A stretch of DNA of 64,000 bases, from assembly GCA_016708585.1 (NCBI GenBank), contig JADJFK010000020.1, positions 1 through 64,000 of the forward strand, written 5' to 3'. Positions 36,387 to 46,263 of the stretch are shown piece after piece (the stretch's first letter is position 1; every line of letters begins with the position of its first letter). This DNA comes from Sulfuritalea sp. Its GTDB lineage: Bacteria > Pseudomonadota > Gammaproteobacteria > Burkholderiales > Rhodocyclaceae. The translations under genes and the position numbers were made by a program. Below the pieces are notes generated by a model. That model ran no database searches. It had not been told where the DNA came from and saw nothing but the letters and a program-made list of their open reading frames with translations.

Positions 36387-36435
36387 TGTAAAATATCCAC
36401 TTATGTAAAAAATACAGGCCACTTTCTTTGTGGCC
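36387..36435. promoter_or_regulatory. Candidate MocR operator and promoter region
   Basis: Between benE and the MocR gene lie two direct TGTAAAA repeats (36387 and 36404, spaced 17 bases, about two helical turns when measured on one face) and a perfect hairpin GGCCAC (36417) with GTGGCC (36430). MocR regulators often use direct repeats. The segment is notably AT-rich. Confidence 0.5.
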
Positions 36436-36461
36436 AGCCAGTTGGCAGCTTGGATCCCAAC

Positions 36462-37937
36462 ATGAAGACTCGCGCAACCGCTTATCCGATCTGGAACCGC
36501 TTTCAGCGGTCGCTTGACGACCCACTGTCATTGCGCGAGCAACTGGTACGGTTCTTTCGCAAGGGCGTGGCCGATGGCACCTTGCAACCCGGCATTCGGT
36601 TGCCGGCATCGCGCGTACTGGCGCAGGAACTCGGTCTTTCCAGGATCACCGTCTCCGGGGCTTATGAGCAACTGATCGCGGAGGGATTTCTGGAGGCGCG
36701 ACAAGGTGCAGGTACCTACGTGGCGAGCCGAATCGCTGACAAGAAACCTGTTTTGACCGCAGTTTCGCCTCAACGGCAGCCCGCGCCCGGTTCGCTACGG
36801 GCGCGTCGTCTGGCAGGGACGGATTCAATGTCGATGGCGAATCCTGCGTGGCCGCTTACGCCAGGTTTGCCAGCCCTGGATGCGTTCCCCTATGCGCTCT
36901 GGGGTCGCCTCGAAGGCCGCTTCTGGCGTCGCCGTCCGACCCCCGATCTCTCTTACGGCGATCCTCAAGGCTTCCTGCCGTTGCGCGAGGCACTTGCGGA
37001 GTATCTGGGCGCAGCGCGTGGCGTCGTCTGCCATCCGCACCAGATTGTCATCACGCCCGGTGCGCAAGCGGCGGTTTCTATCGCGGCGCTGGCGCTCACC
37101 GATATTGGTGAACGTGTCTGGGTCGAGAACCCCGGCTACGATGCCGCCTACCGCTGCTTGGTGTTAGCCGGGGCTGCGGCGGTAGGTATCAGTGTCGATG
37201 CCGAAGGTCTGGATGTTGATGATGGACGGAATCGTGCTCCCGACGCACGGCTCGCAATGGTGTCGCCCTCGCATCAATACCCGATGGGCGTCACCATGAG
37301 TCTGGCGCGTCGTCTCGCGCTGCTGGAGTGGGCCAATGAGGCCAATGCGTTCATCCTTGAAGACGATTACGACAGCGAATTTCGCTACGAATGTGCGCCG
37401 GCCCCGGCACTCAAGGCGCTTGATGGCGGCAACGGTCGCGTGATTTACATCGGCACGCTCAGCAAACTGCTCGCTCCTGGTCTGAGGCTGGGCTTCCTGG
37501 TTGCTCCCGATGGCTTGATCGACGCTTTGCGCACAGTACGCAATGGCGCGGACTACCGCGTTCCGATGCCACTCCAGGCCACCGCGGCTGACTTCATCGG
37601 CAATGGCCATCTAGGTACGCACATTCGGCGATCCAAAGCGCTCTACACGGAACGGCGGGCGGCGTTGCTGTCGGCGATCAAGTCGGAAGGCGGCGGATTG
37701 CTGACTGTACCGACCGCCTCGACCGGGCTGCATCTGGTCACCGAGCTGCCTGAACAATGTGACGATCAGCCTCTCGCGGTCGCGGCGCGGGAACGGCAGA
37801 TTGGAGTCACTCCGCTGTCGGGATACTTTGTCGATGCTTCCGGAACAAAACGACAAGGCTTGCTGATGGGATTTGGAAATACGCGCTCGGAATCGATGAA
37901 GGGCGCCATTCAGACGCTATGCAGTCTGATTGAATAA
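36462..37937 (+). CDS. MocR/PdxR family regulator (GntR HTH fused to aminotransferase fold)
   Basis: A 491-residue regulator. Residues 20-90 form a GntR-type winged helix (LREQLVRFFRKGVADGTLQ, LPASRVLAQELGLSRITVSG, AYEQLIAEGFLEARQGAGTY). The rest is a class I aminotransferase fold with DAFPYALWGRLEGRFWRR, SYGDPQGFLPLREALAEYL, VWVENPGYDAAYRCL, SPSHQYPMGVTMS, LEDDYDSEFRYE and the PLP-lysine segment YIGTLSKLLAPGLRLGF. PLP or an amino acid aldimine is probably the signal. It is divergent from benE-glyA, which encodes a PLP enzyme, and is their likely regulator. ATG 36462 is chosen because upstream coding would overlap the benE promoter. Confidence 0.92.
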   Translation: MKTRATAYPIWNRFQRSLDDPLSLREQLVRFFRKGVADGTLQPGIRLPASRVLAQELGLSRITVSGAYEQLIAEGFLEARQGAGTYVASRIADKKPVLTAVSPQRQPAPGSLRARRLAGTDSMSMANPAWPLTPGLPALDAFPYALWGRLEGRFWRRRPTPDLSYGDPQGFLPLREALAEYLGAARGVVCHPHQIVITPGAQAAVSIAALALTDIGERVWVENPGYDAAYRCLVLAGAAAVGISVDAEGLDVDDGRNRAPDARLAMVSPSHQYPMGVTMSLARRLALLEWANEANAFILEDDYDSEFRYECAPAPALKALDGGNGRVIYIGTLSKLLAPGLRLGFLVAPDGLIDALRTVRNGADYRVPMPLQATAADFIGNGHLGTHIRRSKALYTERRAALLSAIKSEGGGLLTVPTASTGLHLVTELPEQCDDQPLAVAARERQIGVTPLSGYFVDASGTKRQGLLMGFGNTRSESMKGAIQTLCSLIE

Positions 37938-38058
37938 ACTTGCAAGACTGATTACGGTCGTTCGGTATTCGCAGGTGACCGACGGCACCCGACCCAAAGG
38001 AGCTATATGGCCTTCGGCGCCATGACCGGCGGCAATACGTGTGGGAGCCGACGTTCAC

Positions 38059-38400
38059 TTACCTCTTGACGCAATCCGCGCAGAACGGCGCCGGATCGGC
38101 TTCCAGGCGCGCCGGAGGAATTTCCGTACCGCAGCGACAGCACTCACCTTAGCTGCCGTCGGCGACGCGATCATGCACCGCCTCGGTCTTGCGAATCTCC
38201 GTGCTCAGACGCTCGGCCAGACCAGCCGCCATCGCCTGCTGCCGCATGGCATCCGTGCGCGACAACCGGCCTCGCGTGGTGTGGTCGAGTTCAACGGTTG
38301 CGGCGGCGGCTGTGCAGATCAACTCCTCGCGCAGGGTGGCGAACCGACTTTCCAGCAGCGCCGCGGTCTCGCCAGCACCAACTTTCAGGGGTGTCTTCAT
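38059..38400 (-). pseudogene. TraR/DksA family zinc-finger protein with an in-frame TAA and repeat-derived N-terminus
   Basis: A small TraR/DksA-type protein that would act at the RNA polymerase secondary channel. The N-terminal helices read SRFATLREELICTAAA, TRGRLSRTDAMRQQAMAAGL and the region up to VADGS. The next codon is TAA (38149-38151), after which the same frame continues GECCRCGTEIPPARLEADP and PFCADCVK, the C4 zinc finger, to a second stop at 38059. Homologues have tyrosine where TAA stands, so one base change would restore the gene. The start ATG 38400 is fixed by a stop two codons upstream. Residues 6-13, KVGAGETA, come from a family-1 repeat and replace the usual N-terminus. True loss of function is likely. 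Confidence 0.8.
38361..38386 (+). repeat. Dispersed repeat family 1, copy at the TraR/DksA N-terminus
   Basis: Plus-strand copy with GGTCTCGCCAGCACC core and AACTTTCA right end. The minus-strand gene reads it as K-V-G-A-G-E-T-A, the same frame as in ctaA and norD. Confidence 0.7.
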
Positions 38401-38550
38401 CCATCAGCGCAGCAACAAAGTGGGAACGGTCGCCGAACGTAGCCGGTCCGAAGTCTTGCTGCCGAGAAACAGGCTACGCGGCGGCGAGTGGGCGTAGGCG
38501 CCTGCCGGCGGGCGCTCTAACCTGGCCTTCGCCAACTGAAGCCGCTCCCC

Positions 38551-39036
38551 TTACGCCGGTTCCGTGATGAGGCTATCAATGTCCGCGACCATCTGCTGGT
38601 CCGGCTCGACGCCAAAATGCTGTTTGCGCAAACGCCCGGCCCGGTCGATCAGCAGGCTTGTCGGCGTGCCGTGCATCGCGTAGGCGTGCATGGTTTGGGG
38701 GATCGGTCCGTCCGCACTCGCCCGGTCGACCGCCACCGGGAAGGGGATGCGGAATTCGTGCAGATAGACCGCGAGTGCCGCCGGCGTCATGACCTCGTGA
38801 TGTTCGAATACGGTGTGCAAGCCGATCACCGCCACGTCGCTGTCCGGCCGGCCTTGTTGATAGCGCTGCCACAAGCGCACCGCCTGCGGCCCTCCCTGCA
38901 TTACGCAGGCCGGACACAGCATCTGAAACGCATGGACCAGCACCACCTTGCCGCGCAATTCATCCAGCGTTATGGCGCGATTGCTGTTGAGCCACTGCGA
39001 AACGCGCAGGGCGGGGGCGGCGGAACCCCGATTCAA
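38551..39036 (-). CDS. Thioredoxin-like redoxin (TlpA/AhpC-like)
   Basis: A 161-residue thioredoxin-fold protein. The start is TTG 39036, which overlaps the stop of the P460 gene (TTGA). The active-site region LVHAFQMLCPACVMQGGPQA has a CPAC pair, and RYQQGRPDSDVAVIGLHTVF, RIPFPVAVDRASADG and HGTPTSLLIDRAGRLRKQHF fit the redoxin fold with the cis-proline TPT. It has no clear signal peptide, so it acts in the cytoplasm unless the start lies further upstream, where ATG 39087 would overlap the P460 gene by 55 bases. Coupling to the cytochrome P460 gene suggests a shared stress role. The exact function is unknown. Confidence 0.78.
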   Translation of the reverse strand: MNRGSAAPALRVSQWLNSNRAITLDELRGKVVLVHAFQMLCPACVMQGGPQAVRLWQRYQQGRPDSDVAVIGLHTVFEHHEVMTPAALAVYLHEFRIPFPVAVDRASADGPIPQTMHAYAMHGTPTSLLIDRAGRLRKQHFGVEPDQQMVADIDSLITEPA

Positions 39037-39530
39037 GGGCGCGCCTTGCTGAAGACGAAGCCGGCGTCTTTTTGCGCGATGTGGCACTGGTGACAGGCCG
39101 TCAGTGCATTGGCGCCCACCGCGCGTTCGGTGCTGCTGTCGCCCTTGAATCCCTCGTAGCCCCAGCCGCCGGTCGCGGCATATTTGCGCGCGTTGCGATG
39201 CATGACACCGACCACCTTGCGCGAACCTTCGACGACGGCGTTGTCGGCCGACTTCGCCTCGAGCAGGTCGAACACGATGACGGCGCCGTCAGCCCATTTC
39301 CCCATCTTGTAACCCGCCATGGCGGCCTTGTTCGCGTAAAGATGGTGAATGCCGCCGAACGCGTCGTATAGCCCGTGGCCGGGATTGATGACCATCGACT
39401 TGACATGGTGCCAGTCGCGGTAACCTTGCGGATAAGGCACCGGGTTTGCATCCGCCGCGCCGACGGAACTGCTTGAAACAGCCGCGGATAGGACGATAAT
39501 GGACGCTGCGCGAGAAAGAGTGATTCGCAT
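39033..39530 (-). CDS. Cytochrome P460 family protein
   Basis: A 165-residue secreted protein with a signal peptide (MRITLSRAASIIVLSAAVSS, cut near SVGAADA). The mature part begins PYPQGYRDWHHVKSMVINPG, contains GIHHLYANKAAMAGYK and MHRNARKYAATGGWGYEGF, and ends with a c-type heme site ACHQCHIAQKDAGFVFS. These features fit cytochrome P460 proteins, periplasmic monoheme enzymes or NO/hydroxylamine-linked proteins whose heme can be bound to a lysine. A possible cross-link lysine is present but cannot be assigned. It is translationally coupled to the redoxin, and an HxlR regulator is divergent. The role in this organism is inference. Confidence 0.82.
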   Translation of the reverse strand: MRITLSRAASIIVLSAAVSSSSVGAADANPVPYPQGYRDWHHVKSMVINPGHGLYDAFGGIHHLYANKAAMAGYKMGKWADGAVIVFDLLEAKSADNAVVEGSRKVVGVMHRNARKYAATGGWGYEGFKGDSSTERAVGANALTACHQCHIAQKDAGFVFSKARP

Positions 39531-39626
39531 TTTGCATTCCTTTCGATTGGGTTTTGTGTGAGCAGACAGGAACCAATCTACGAGCCGGTGAAGGTCGCGG
39601 CAAGCGGGTACAAACCGGTCGGGTAG

Positions 39627-39657
39627 GCACCTTTTGGTGCATTTTGTTGATCACAAA
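39627..39657. promoter_or_regulatory. Two small inverted repeats upstream of the HxlR gene
   Basis: GCACCTTTTGGTGC (39627-39640) is a perfect palindrome with TTTT in its middle. TTTGT (39643) and ACAAA (39653) flank TGATC. Both lie between the P460 gene and the hxlR ATG and may be regulator sites. Confidence 0.45.
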
Positions 39658-39678
39658 CGGGATAAATATTTTCGGCGC

Positions 39679-40017
39679 ATGAGCAGTCCCAGCGTTCATC
39701 AGATGGTGGAAAGCATCATTGGCTGCAAATGGTCGCTGACCGTTTTGAGCCTGGTGCGAAAAGGCGTGCGCCGTCCCGGCGAAATGGAGCATGCGATTGA
39801 CGGCCTCAGCGGCAAGGTGCTCAACGAGCGACTGACCAAGCTGGTGCGCTTTGGCATTCTGGACAAGACCAGTTTCCCCGAAGTGCCGCCGCACGTGGAA
39901 TATCAGCTGACCGCCTTCGGCAGGCATTTCATCACGCTGATCGATCAGGTTGACGAACTGCAGATGACTCTGGAGCGCACGACTGTTCAGCGTTCCGGCA
40001 ACGCGAAATCCCGCTAG
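39679..40017 (+). CDS. HxlR family winged-helix regulator
   Basis: A 112-residue regulator of the HxlR type. It carries the segment GCKWSLTVLSLVRKGVRRPG, then LNERLTKLVRFGILDKTSFP and the wing region VEYQLTAFGRHFITLIDQVD. Most family members have a conserved CPI-type cysteine before the first helix; here GCKW provides one. The start is placed at ATG 39679 (MSSPSVHQMVESI); a TTG at 39634 would extend the protein into the inverted repeats. It is divergent from the cytochrome P460-redoxin pair and likely controls it. The effector is unknown. Confidence 0.83.
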   Translation: MSSPSVHQMVESIIGCKWSLTVLSLVRKGVRRPGEMEHAIDGLSGKVLNERLTKLVRFGILDKTSFPEVPPHVEYQLTAFGRHFITLIDQVDELQMTLERTTVQRSGNAKSR

Positions 40018-40528
40018 GTCGAAGGACAAAGGATAGGAAATCCAATGGGCCTTCGGGGAGTATGGCTAACGCCGAGCACCGCAGTCAATCACCGATGTCG
40101 TGCCAGCATGCGTCACGATTTGCAGAAAAGCTACTCGAAGCGCACCCCAAGCACTGCCTGATGCCTGATGCTTGGAGAGTGGCGGCTATGGGGAGAGAAG
40201 CTGCCCCTCAGAAAGGTACGTTTCGTGAATGGCGTTGCGCCGGAGATATACCGAAGTCATGCCTTGTGACTGACGGCTCCCGCTGCATTGGAGCCAATCA
40301 GGCGAGAAAATTGGGTGCCGCCGATCCAATGGCTGCTTCCGAGAAAGCACGGCAAACGAACCTGAGAATTGGAGGATTGACCCGACTGGCGGCTCCTGGC
40401 CGTGCTGAGGCATAGCTCAAGCGCTCGTCACTGACCGTTCAGGCCGACCACCCGACACTTGCCGTCCCGCCAGCGCCGACTTTTCATTGGCCACCCGCCA
40501 GGCAAGCGCAGCGCCGCCCGGCATGAAT
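40018..40528. other. Gene-poor region of unknown origin
   Basis: I see no believable gene in these 511 bases. Open frames on either strand (40062-40415 plus, 40186-40413 minus) have unnatural composition. The DNA is less GC-rich and ends with a family-1 repeat at 40458. GGGAGC-like blocks such as the one near 40279 resemble those at 33345-33450, so the two regions may share an origin, perhaps from old mobile-element insertions. Confidence 0.4.
40458..40486 (+). repeat. Dispersed repeat family 1, copy near cysQ
   Basis: CTTGCCGTCCCGCCAGCGCC followed by GACTTTTCA, just downstream of the cysQ stop. It is well conserved. Confidence 0.82.
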
Positions 40529-41308
40529 TCACGCCGGCGCTGCGTCGCCCCAGGCGGCGAAGTGGGGGTTGGCGAAATCCGGCTTGCCGTAGCCCAGCGG
40601 TACGTCATCGAGGGTGCACACCCGGCCACCGGCGGCGCGCAGCACGGCGTCGCCGGCGGCGATGTCCCATTCCATGGTGCGGCCCAGGCGCGGGTAGACG
40701 TCGGCCTCGCCGCAGGCGACGAGGCACAGCTTGAGGGAGGAACCGGCACTGGTCTGGCTGGCCACCGTGCGCCCGGCGAGGAAAGCTTCCAGCGCCGTCG
40801 CGTCGCCGTGCGAGCGGCTGGCGACCACGGTCAGGCCCGCGGCAGGCACCTTGCGACAGGCGATGGCGCGTCGCGCACCGCAGTCCTCGACGAAGGCGCC
40901 GGCGCCCGCGGCCCCGGCGAACAGGCGGTCGAGCGCGGGGGCGAAGACCACGCCCAGCACCGGCCGGCCGTCCTCGATCAGGGCGATGTTCACCGTGAAT
41001 TCGCCGTTGCGATTGATGAATTCCTTGGTCCCGTCCAGCGGGTCGACCAGCCAGAAGCGCTCGCCGACGCGGGGGATGCGGCCGGCTGCCACCGCTTCCT
41101 CGGCCACCACGGGGATGTCCGGGGTGAGGCGGGCCAGGCCGGCCAGGATCACGGCCTCGGCGCGCTCGTCGGCCTCGGTGACGGGCGAGGCGTCGGCCTT
41201 GCCGCGCACCGCGAAATCGGTGGCATACACGGCCAGTATCGCGTCGCCGGCGGCGCGCGCCAGCGGCAGCAGGGCGTCGCGCAGGGCGATCAGTGTGGGT
41301 GTTTCCAT
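40529..41308 (-). CDS. cysQ: 3'(2'),5'-bisphosphate nucleotidase CysQ
   Basis: CysQ removes the 3' phosphate from adenosine 3',5'-bisphosphate formed in sulfate assimilation. The 259-residue protein has the inositol monophosphatase fold. The metal sites are VVAEEAVAAG near residue 68, WLVDPLDGTKEFINRNGEF near residue 87 and EWDIAAGDAVLRAAGG near residue 214. Start at ATG 41308, METPTLIALRDALLPLARAA, is typical. The gene stands alone between a toxin-antitoxin pair and the gene-poor region, with no sulfate genes nearby. Confidence 0.93.
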   Translation of the reverse strand: METPTLIALRDALLPLARAAGDAILAVYATDFAVRGKADASPVTEADERAEAVILAGLARLTPDIPVVAEEAVAAGRIPRVGERFWLVDPLDGTKEFINRNGEFTVNIALIEDGRPVLGVVFAPALDRLFAGAAGAGAFVEDCGARRAIACRKVPAAGLTVVASRSHGDATALEAFLAGRTVASQTSAGSSLKLCLVACGEADVYPRLGRTMEWDIAAGDAVLRAAGGRVCTLDDVPLGYGKPDFANPHFAAWGDAAPA

Positions 41309-41382
41309 TCAGGATTCTCCGGGGCCGCTCGGCAGTTGAAGTAGCAACGTGGACAGACGTTGGACGGAAAGGTGACTCAGGG

Positions 41383-41676
41383 TTACCCCGTGCGATCCAC
41401 CCGGTAATCGGGCGCCCGGCGGCGATGGGCGAGTGCGATGACATAGACGTGATCGGTTTCCACTGAATACAGCAACTTGTAGGGGAACCGCGCCAGAATC
41501 AGGCGACGAATATCGCCACGTTCCGCCGGAAATGTCAGTGGCGACCTTTTCAGTCGCGGCAGAAAGTCGCGAATTTCACCGCGCAGCTCGTCGCCGAGCC
41601 CCTGACGTTGCTGGTCATAGTATCGGACAGCGTCATCGAATTCGGTCCGCGCCTCGGGTGAAAAAATCACCCGCAT
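41383..41676 (-). CDS. RelE/ParE family toxin (second pair)
   Basis: A 97-residue RelE/ParE-fold protein, MRVIFSPEARTEFDDAVRYY at its start, with the central helix GDELRGEIRDFLPRLKRSP and the C-terminal strands RFPYKLLYSVETDHVYVIAL and HRRRAPDYR. Its ATG overlaps the antitoxin stop by one base (ATGA arrangement), so the pair is translated together. It is related to but clearly different from the toxin at 32672. Target unknown. Confidence 0.88.
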   Translation of the reverse strand: MRVIFSPEARTEFDDAVRYYDQQRQGLGDELRGEIRDFLPRLKRSPLTFPAERGDIRRLILARFPYKLLYSVETDHVYVIALAHRRRAPDYRVDRTG

Positions 41677-41882
41677 CAGACGGCGCCGAAGATGTCTTCG
41701 GCGGGAATGCCCTTGACCTTGCCGGCCCGATAAGCGGCGAGCCGGCGCTCCGCCTCCTCAAGCCAGAGTCGATCGATTTCCGGATCGACTTCCTCTACGC
41801 TGCGCAACAGTTCCTCGGCTACTTCGAACCGCTCCGCGGGTTTCAACCGCATTGCCAACTCAATGATTTCGCGCCGTCCCAT
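41676..41882 (-). CDS. Addiction-module antitoxin (second pair)
   Basis: A 68-residue acidic helical protein beginning MGRREIIELAMRLKPAERFE and containing EELLRSVEEVDPEIDRLWL and EAERRLAAYRAGKVKGI. This form is common as the upstream partner of ParE-type toxins. ATG 41882 is chosen over an earlier in-frame start because of the ribosome site AAGGAGATTGCC. It is the first gene of the pair and lies upstream of and divergent from htpG. Confidence 0.85.
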   Translation of the reverse strand: MGRREIIELAMRLKPAERFEVAEELLRSVEEVDPEIDRLWLEEAERRLAAYRAGKVKGIPAEDIFGAV

Positions 41883-41938
41883 GGCAATCTCCTTTGGTTG
41901 CGACCACTGCATTCACTCCGATACCCGCGAAGGATACC

Positions 41939-41966
41939 CTCGCCGTCGCGCCAGCACCGACTTTTT
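41939..41966 (+). repeat. Dispersed repeat family 1, copy before htpG
   Basis: CTCGCCGTCGCGCCAGCACC followed by GACTTTTT, 92 bases upstream of the htpG start and behind the divergent antitoxin gene. Confidence 0.8.
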
Positions 41967-42057
41967 GGATCACAGTCCTTGGCAAGTCCCCGCACTTGAA
42001 ATGGCCATTGCCGCCCCCATATCGCGGCAACGATCTTCGTTATTCAAGGGGTTACCC

Positions 42058-43989
<1,932 letters not shown>

Positions 43990-44035
43990 GGCCGGGGGGT
44001 AAACTCGCCCTCTACCCATCCTAGCGAGGCGCGAG

Positions 44036-45688
44036 ATGTTGCCCAGGCATCCAGCTTTCCCCGGCGTCGCCGGCCCGATCGTCACGATCATCATGGACGG
44101 CTACGGCCTGCCGAAGAACGAGCTCGGCAGCGCCATCGCCGCGGCGCGCAAGCCCGTGCTCGACCGCCTGTTCGCCGCTTATCCCAACGTGCGCCTGCGC
44201 GCCCACGGCACCGCGGTAGGCATGCCGTCCGACGAGGACATGGGCAATTCCGAGGTCGGCCACAACGCGATCGGCGCCGGCCAGGTCTATGCGCAGGGGG
44301 CCTCGCTGGTAGCCGATGCCATCGCCTCCGGCTCGATCTGGGCCGGGCAGGCCTGGCGCGAGATCGTCGCCGCGGCGAAAGACGGCGAACGCGCCGGCCG
44401 CGGCGTGATCCACCTGCTCGGCCTGTTCTCCGACGGCAACGTGCACAGCCACATCGACCACCTCAAGGCGTTGGTGGCGCGGGCGAAGGAGGAGGGCGTG
44501 CGCGCGGTGCGCATCCACATTCTGCTCGACGGCCGCGACGTGCCGGAAACCAGCGCGCTCGACTACGTCGAACCCTTCGAGGCCTTCCTCGCCAGCCTCA
44601 ACGGCAGCGGCTTCGACGCGCGCATCGCCTCGGGCGGCGGCCGCCAGAACATCACCATGGACCGCTACGAGGCCAACTGGGCCCTGGTGGAAAAAGGCTG
44701 GCGCGTGCATGTGCTGGGCGAGGGCGACCAGTATCCCGATTGCGCGACCGCCATCAGGGCGCTTCGCGAAAAGCATCCCGGCACCATCGACCAGGACCTG
44801 CCGCCCTTCGTCATCGCCGCCGGCGGCCAGCCGGTCGGCACGGTGGAGGACGGCGACGCGGTGGTGTTCTTCAACTTCCGCGGCGACCGCGCGATCGAGA
44901 TCACGCGCGCCTTCGAGGAAGCGGACTTCGACAAGTTCGACCGCGTGCGCCAGCCGCGGGTCGCCTATGCCGGCATGCTGCAGTACGACGGCGACCTCAA
45001 GCTGCCCAAGCGCTTCCTGGTCGATCCGCCGGCGATCCGCGACACCACCGGCGAGTGGTTCGCGAAGTCCGGCATCGCGCAGTTTGCCTGCTCCGAGACG
45101 CAGAAGTTCGGCCACGTCACCTATTTCTGGAACGGCAACCGCTCCGGCAAGTTCGACGGCGAAACCTGGCAGGAGGTGCCCAGCGACGTCGTACCCTTCG
45201 AGCAGCGGCCGTGGATGAAGGCCGCCGAGATCGCCGACGCGATGATCGCCGCGCTGAAAACCGGCAAGTACCGCACCCTGCGCTGCAATTTCGCCAACGG
45301 CGACATGGTCGGCCATACCGGCCATTTCCGCGCCGCGACGATGGCCATCGAGGCCGTCGACCTCGCCCTGGCGCGGCTGCTGGCGGCCGTCGATGCCGCC
45401 GGCGGCGTCGCGCTGGTGACCGCCGATCACGGCAATGCCGACGAAATGTACGAGATCGACAAGAAGACCAGGCAGCCGGCGACCAACCCGGACGGCAGCT
45501 ACAAGGCCAAGACCTCGCACACGCTGAATCCGGTGCCGCTGATCCTCTACGACAACGCCAGCGGCGGCCGGCTCGGCCTGCGCCGGATGGATACGGCCGG
45601 CCTGTCGAACATCGCCGCGACCACGGCGAACCTGCTCGGTTTCGAGAAGCATCCCGCTTGGGACGAAAGCCTGCTGACCGTGAAGTGA
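44036..45688 (+). CDS. gpmI: 2,3-bisphosphoglycerate-independent phosphoglycerate mutase
   Basis: Glycolytic enzyme that interconverts 3- and 2-phosphoglycerate using two metal ions. The 550 residues have MDGYGLPKNELGSAI with the first metal aspartate, the catalytic serine in DEDMGNSEVGHNAIGAG near residue 67, HLLGLFSDGNVHSHIDHL near 130, ILLDGRDVPETSALDYV near 165 and VTADHGNADEMYEID near 465 with the last metal ligands. The protein is a little longer than the Bacillus form, as in other proteobacteria of this type. The stop overlaps the GTG start of the next gene. Confidence 0.95.
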   Translation: MLPRHPAFPGVAGPIVTIIMDGYGLPKNELGSAIAAARKPVLDRLFAAYPNVRLRAHGTAVGMPSDEDMGNSEVGHNAIGAGQVYAQGASLVADAIASGSIWAGQAWREIVAAAKDGERAGRGVIHLLGLFSDGNVHSHIDHLKALVARAKEEGVRAVRIHILLDGRDVPETSALDYVEPFEAFLASLNGSGFDARIASGGGRQNITMDRYEANWALVEKGWRVHVLGEGDQYPDCATAIRALREKHPGTIDQDLPPFVIAAGGQPVGTVEDGDAVVFFNFRGDRAIEITRAFEEADFDKFDRVRQPRVAYAGMLQYDGDLKLPKRFLVDPPAIRDTTGEWFAKSGIAQFACSETQKFGHVTYFWNGNRSGKFDGETWQEVPSDVVPFEQRPWMKAAEIADAMIAALKTGKYRTLRCNFANGDMVGHTGHFRAATMAIEAVDLALARLLAAVDAAGGVALVTADHGNADEMYEIDKKTRQPATNPDGSYKAKTSHTLNPVPLILYDNASGGRLGLRRMDTAGLSNIAATTANLLGFEKHPAWDESLLTVK

Positions 45689-46197
45689 GCGCCAGGCTCA
45701 CCGGCCTGCCGCCCGCAGTCGACCGACGGGCACGGGTGCTGATCCTGGGCTCGTTTCCGTCCGCCGCGTCGCTGGCCGCGGGCCAGTACTACGCCCACCC
45801 GCAGAACCAGTTCTGGCGCGTGCTGGGCGCGGTGATTGAGCGGCCGCTGAAGGAAATGGACTATTCGGCGCGCATCGCTGCGGTCCAGGCCGCCGGCATT
45901 GCCATCTGGGACGTCTACGCGTCCTGCGAGCGCGCCGGCAGCCTCGATTCGGCGATCCGAAGCCCCGTCGCCAACGATATTGCCGCCCTGAAGAAGTGCC
46001 CGGAGGGCCGCACCGCGCTGGCGCCGGCGCTACGGCGGATCTGCTTCAACGGACGCACGGCGGCCAGGCGCCTGCGCGAGACGGAGGCGCTGGGCTATCA
46101 AGCCGTGGTCCTGCCCTCGACCAGCCCGGCCCATGCCGGGATGACATTCGAAGAAAAGCTCGCGCGCTGGCGCGCGGCCCTCGACACCGCGGCCTGA
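45685..46197 (+). CDS. DNA-deoxyinosine glycosylase (UDG superfamily)
   Basis: A 170-residue member of the uracil-DNA glycosylase superfamily, hypoxanthine-DNA glycosylase type. The signature LILGSFPSAASLAAGQYYAH with PQNQFWRVLG near residues 20-48 and IWDVYASCERAGSLDSAI identify the group, and the C-terminal LPSTSPAHAGMTFEEKLARW is its usual end motif. It starts at GTG 45685 inside the gpmI stop (GTGA), so translation is probably coupled to gpmI, an unusual partner. Confidence 0.87.
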   Translation: MSARLTGLPPAVDRRARVLILGSFPSAASLAAGQYYAHPQNQFWRVLGAVIERPLKEMDYSARIAAVQAAGIAIWDVYASCERAGSLDSAIRSPVANDIAALKKCPEGRTALAPALRRICFNGRTAARRLRETEALGYQAVVLPSTSPAHAGMTFEEKLARWRAALDTAA

Positions 46198-46263
46198 CCG
46201 CCCCCTGCGCGGTTCGTCGCGCCGCGAGTATGATGTTTCCGTTGCCGCAAACGGGAGCCCGCC

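Noticed and set aside
40062..40415. A 117-codon plus-strand frame
   Set aside because: No ribosome site, no domain, and composition unlike neighbours. Treated as part of a gene-poor stretch.
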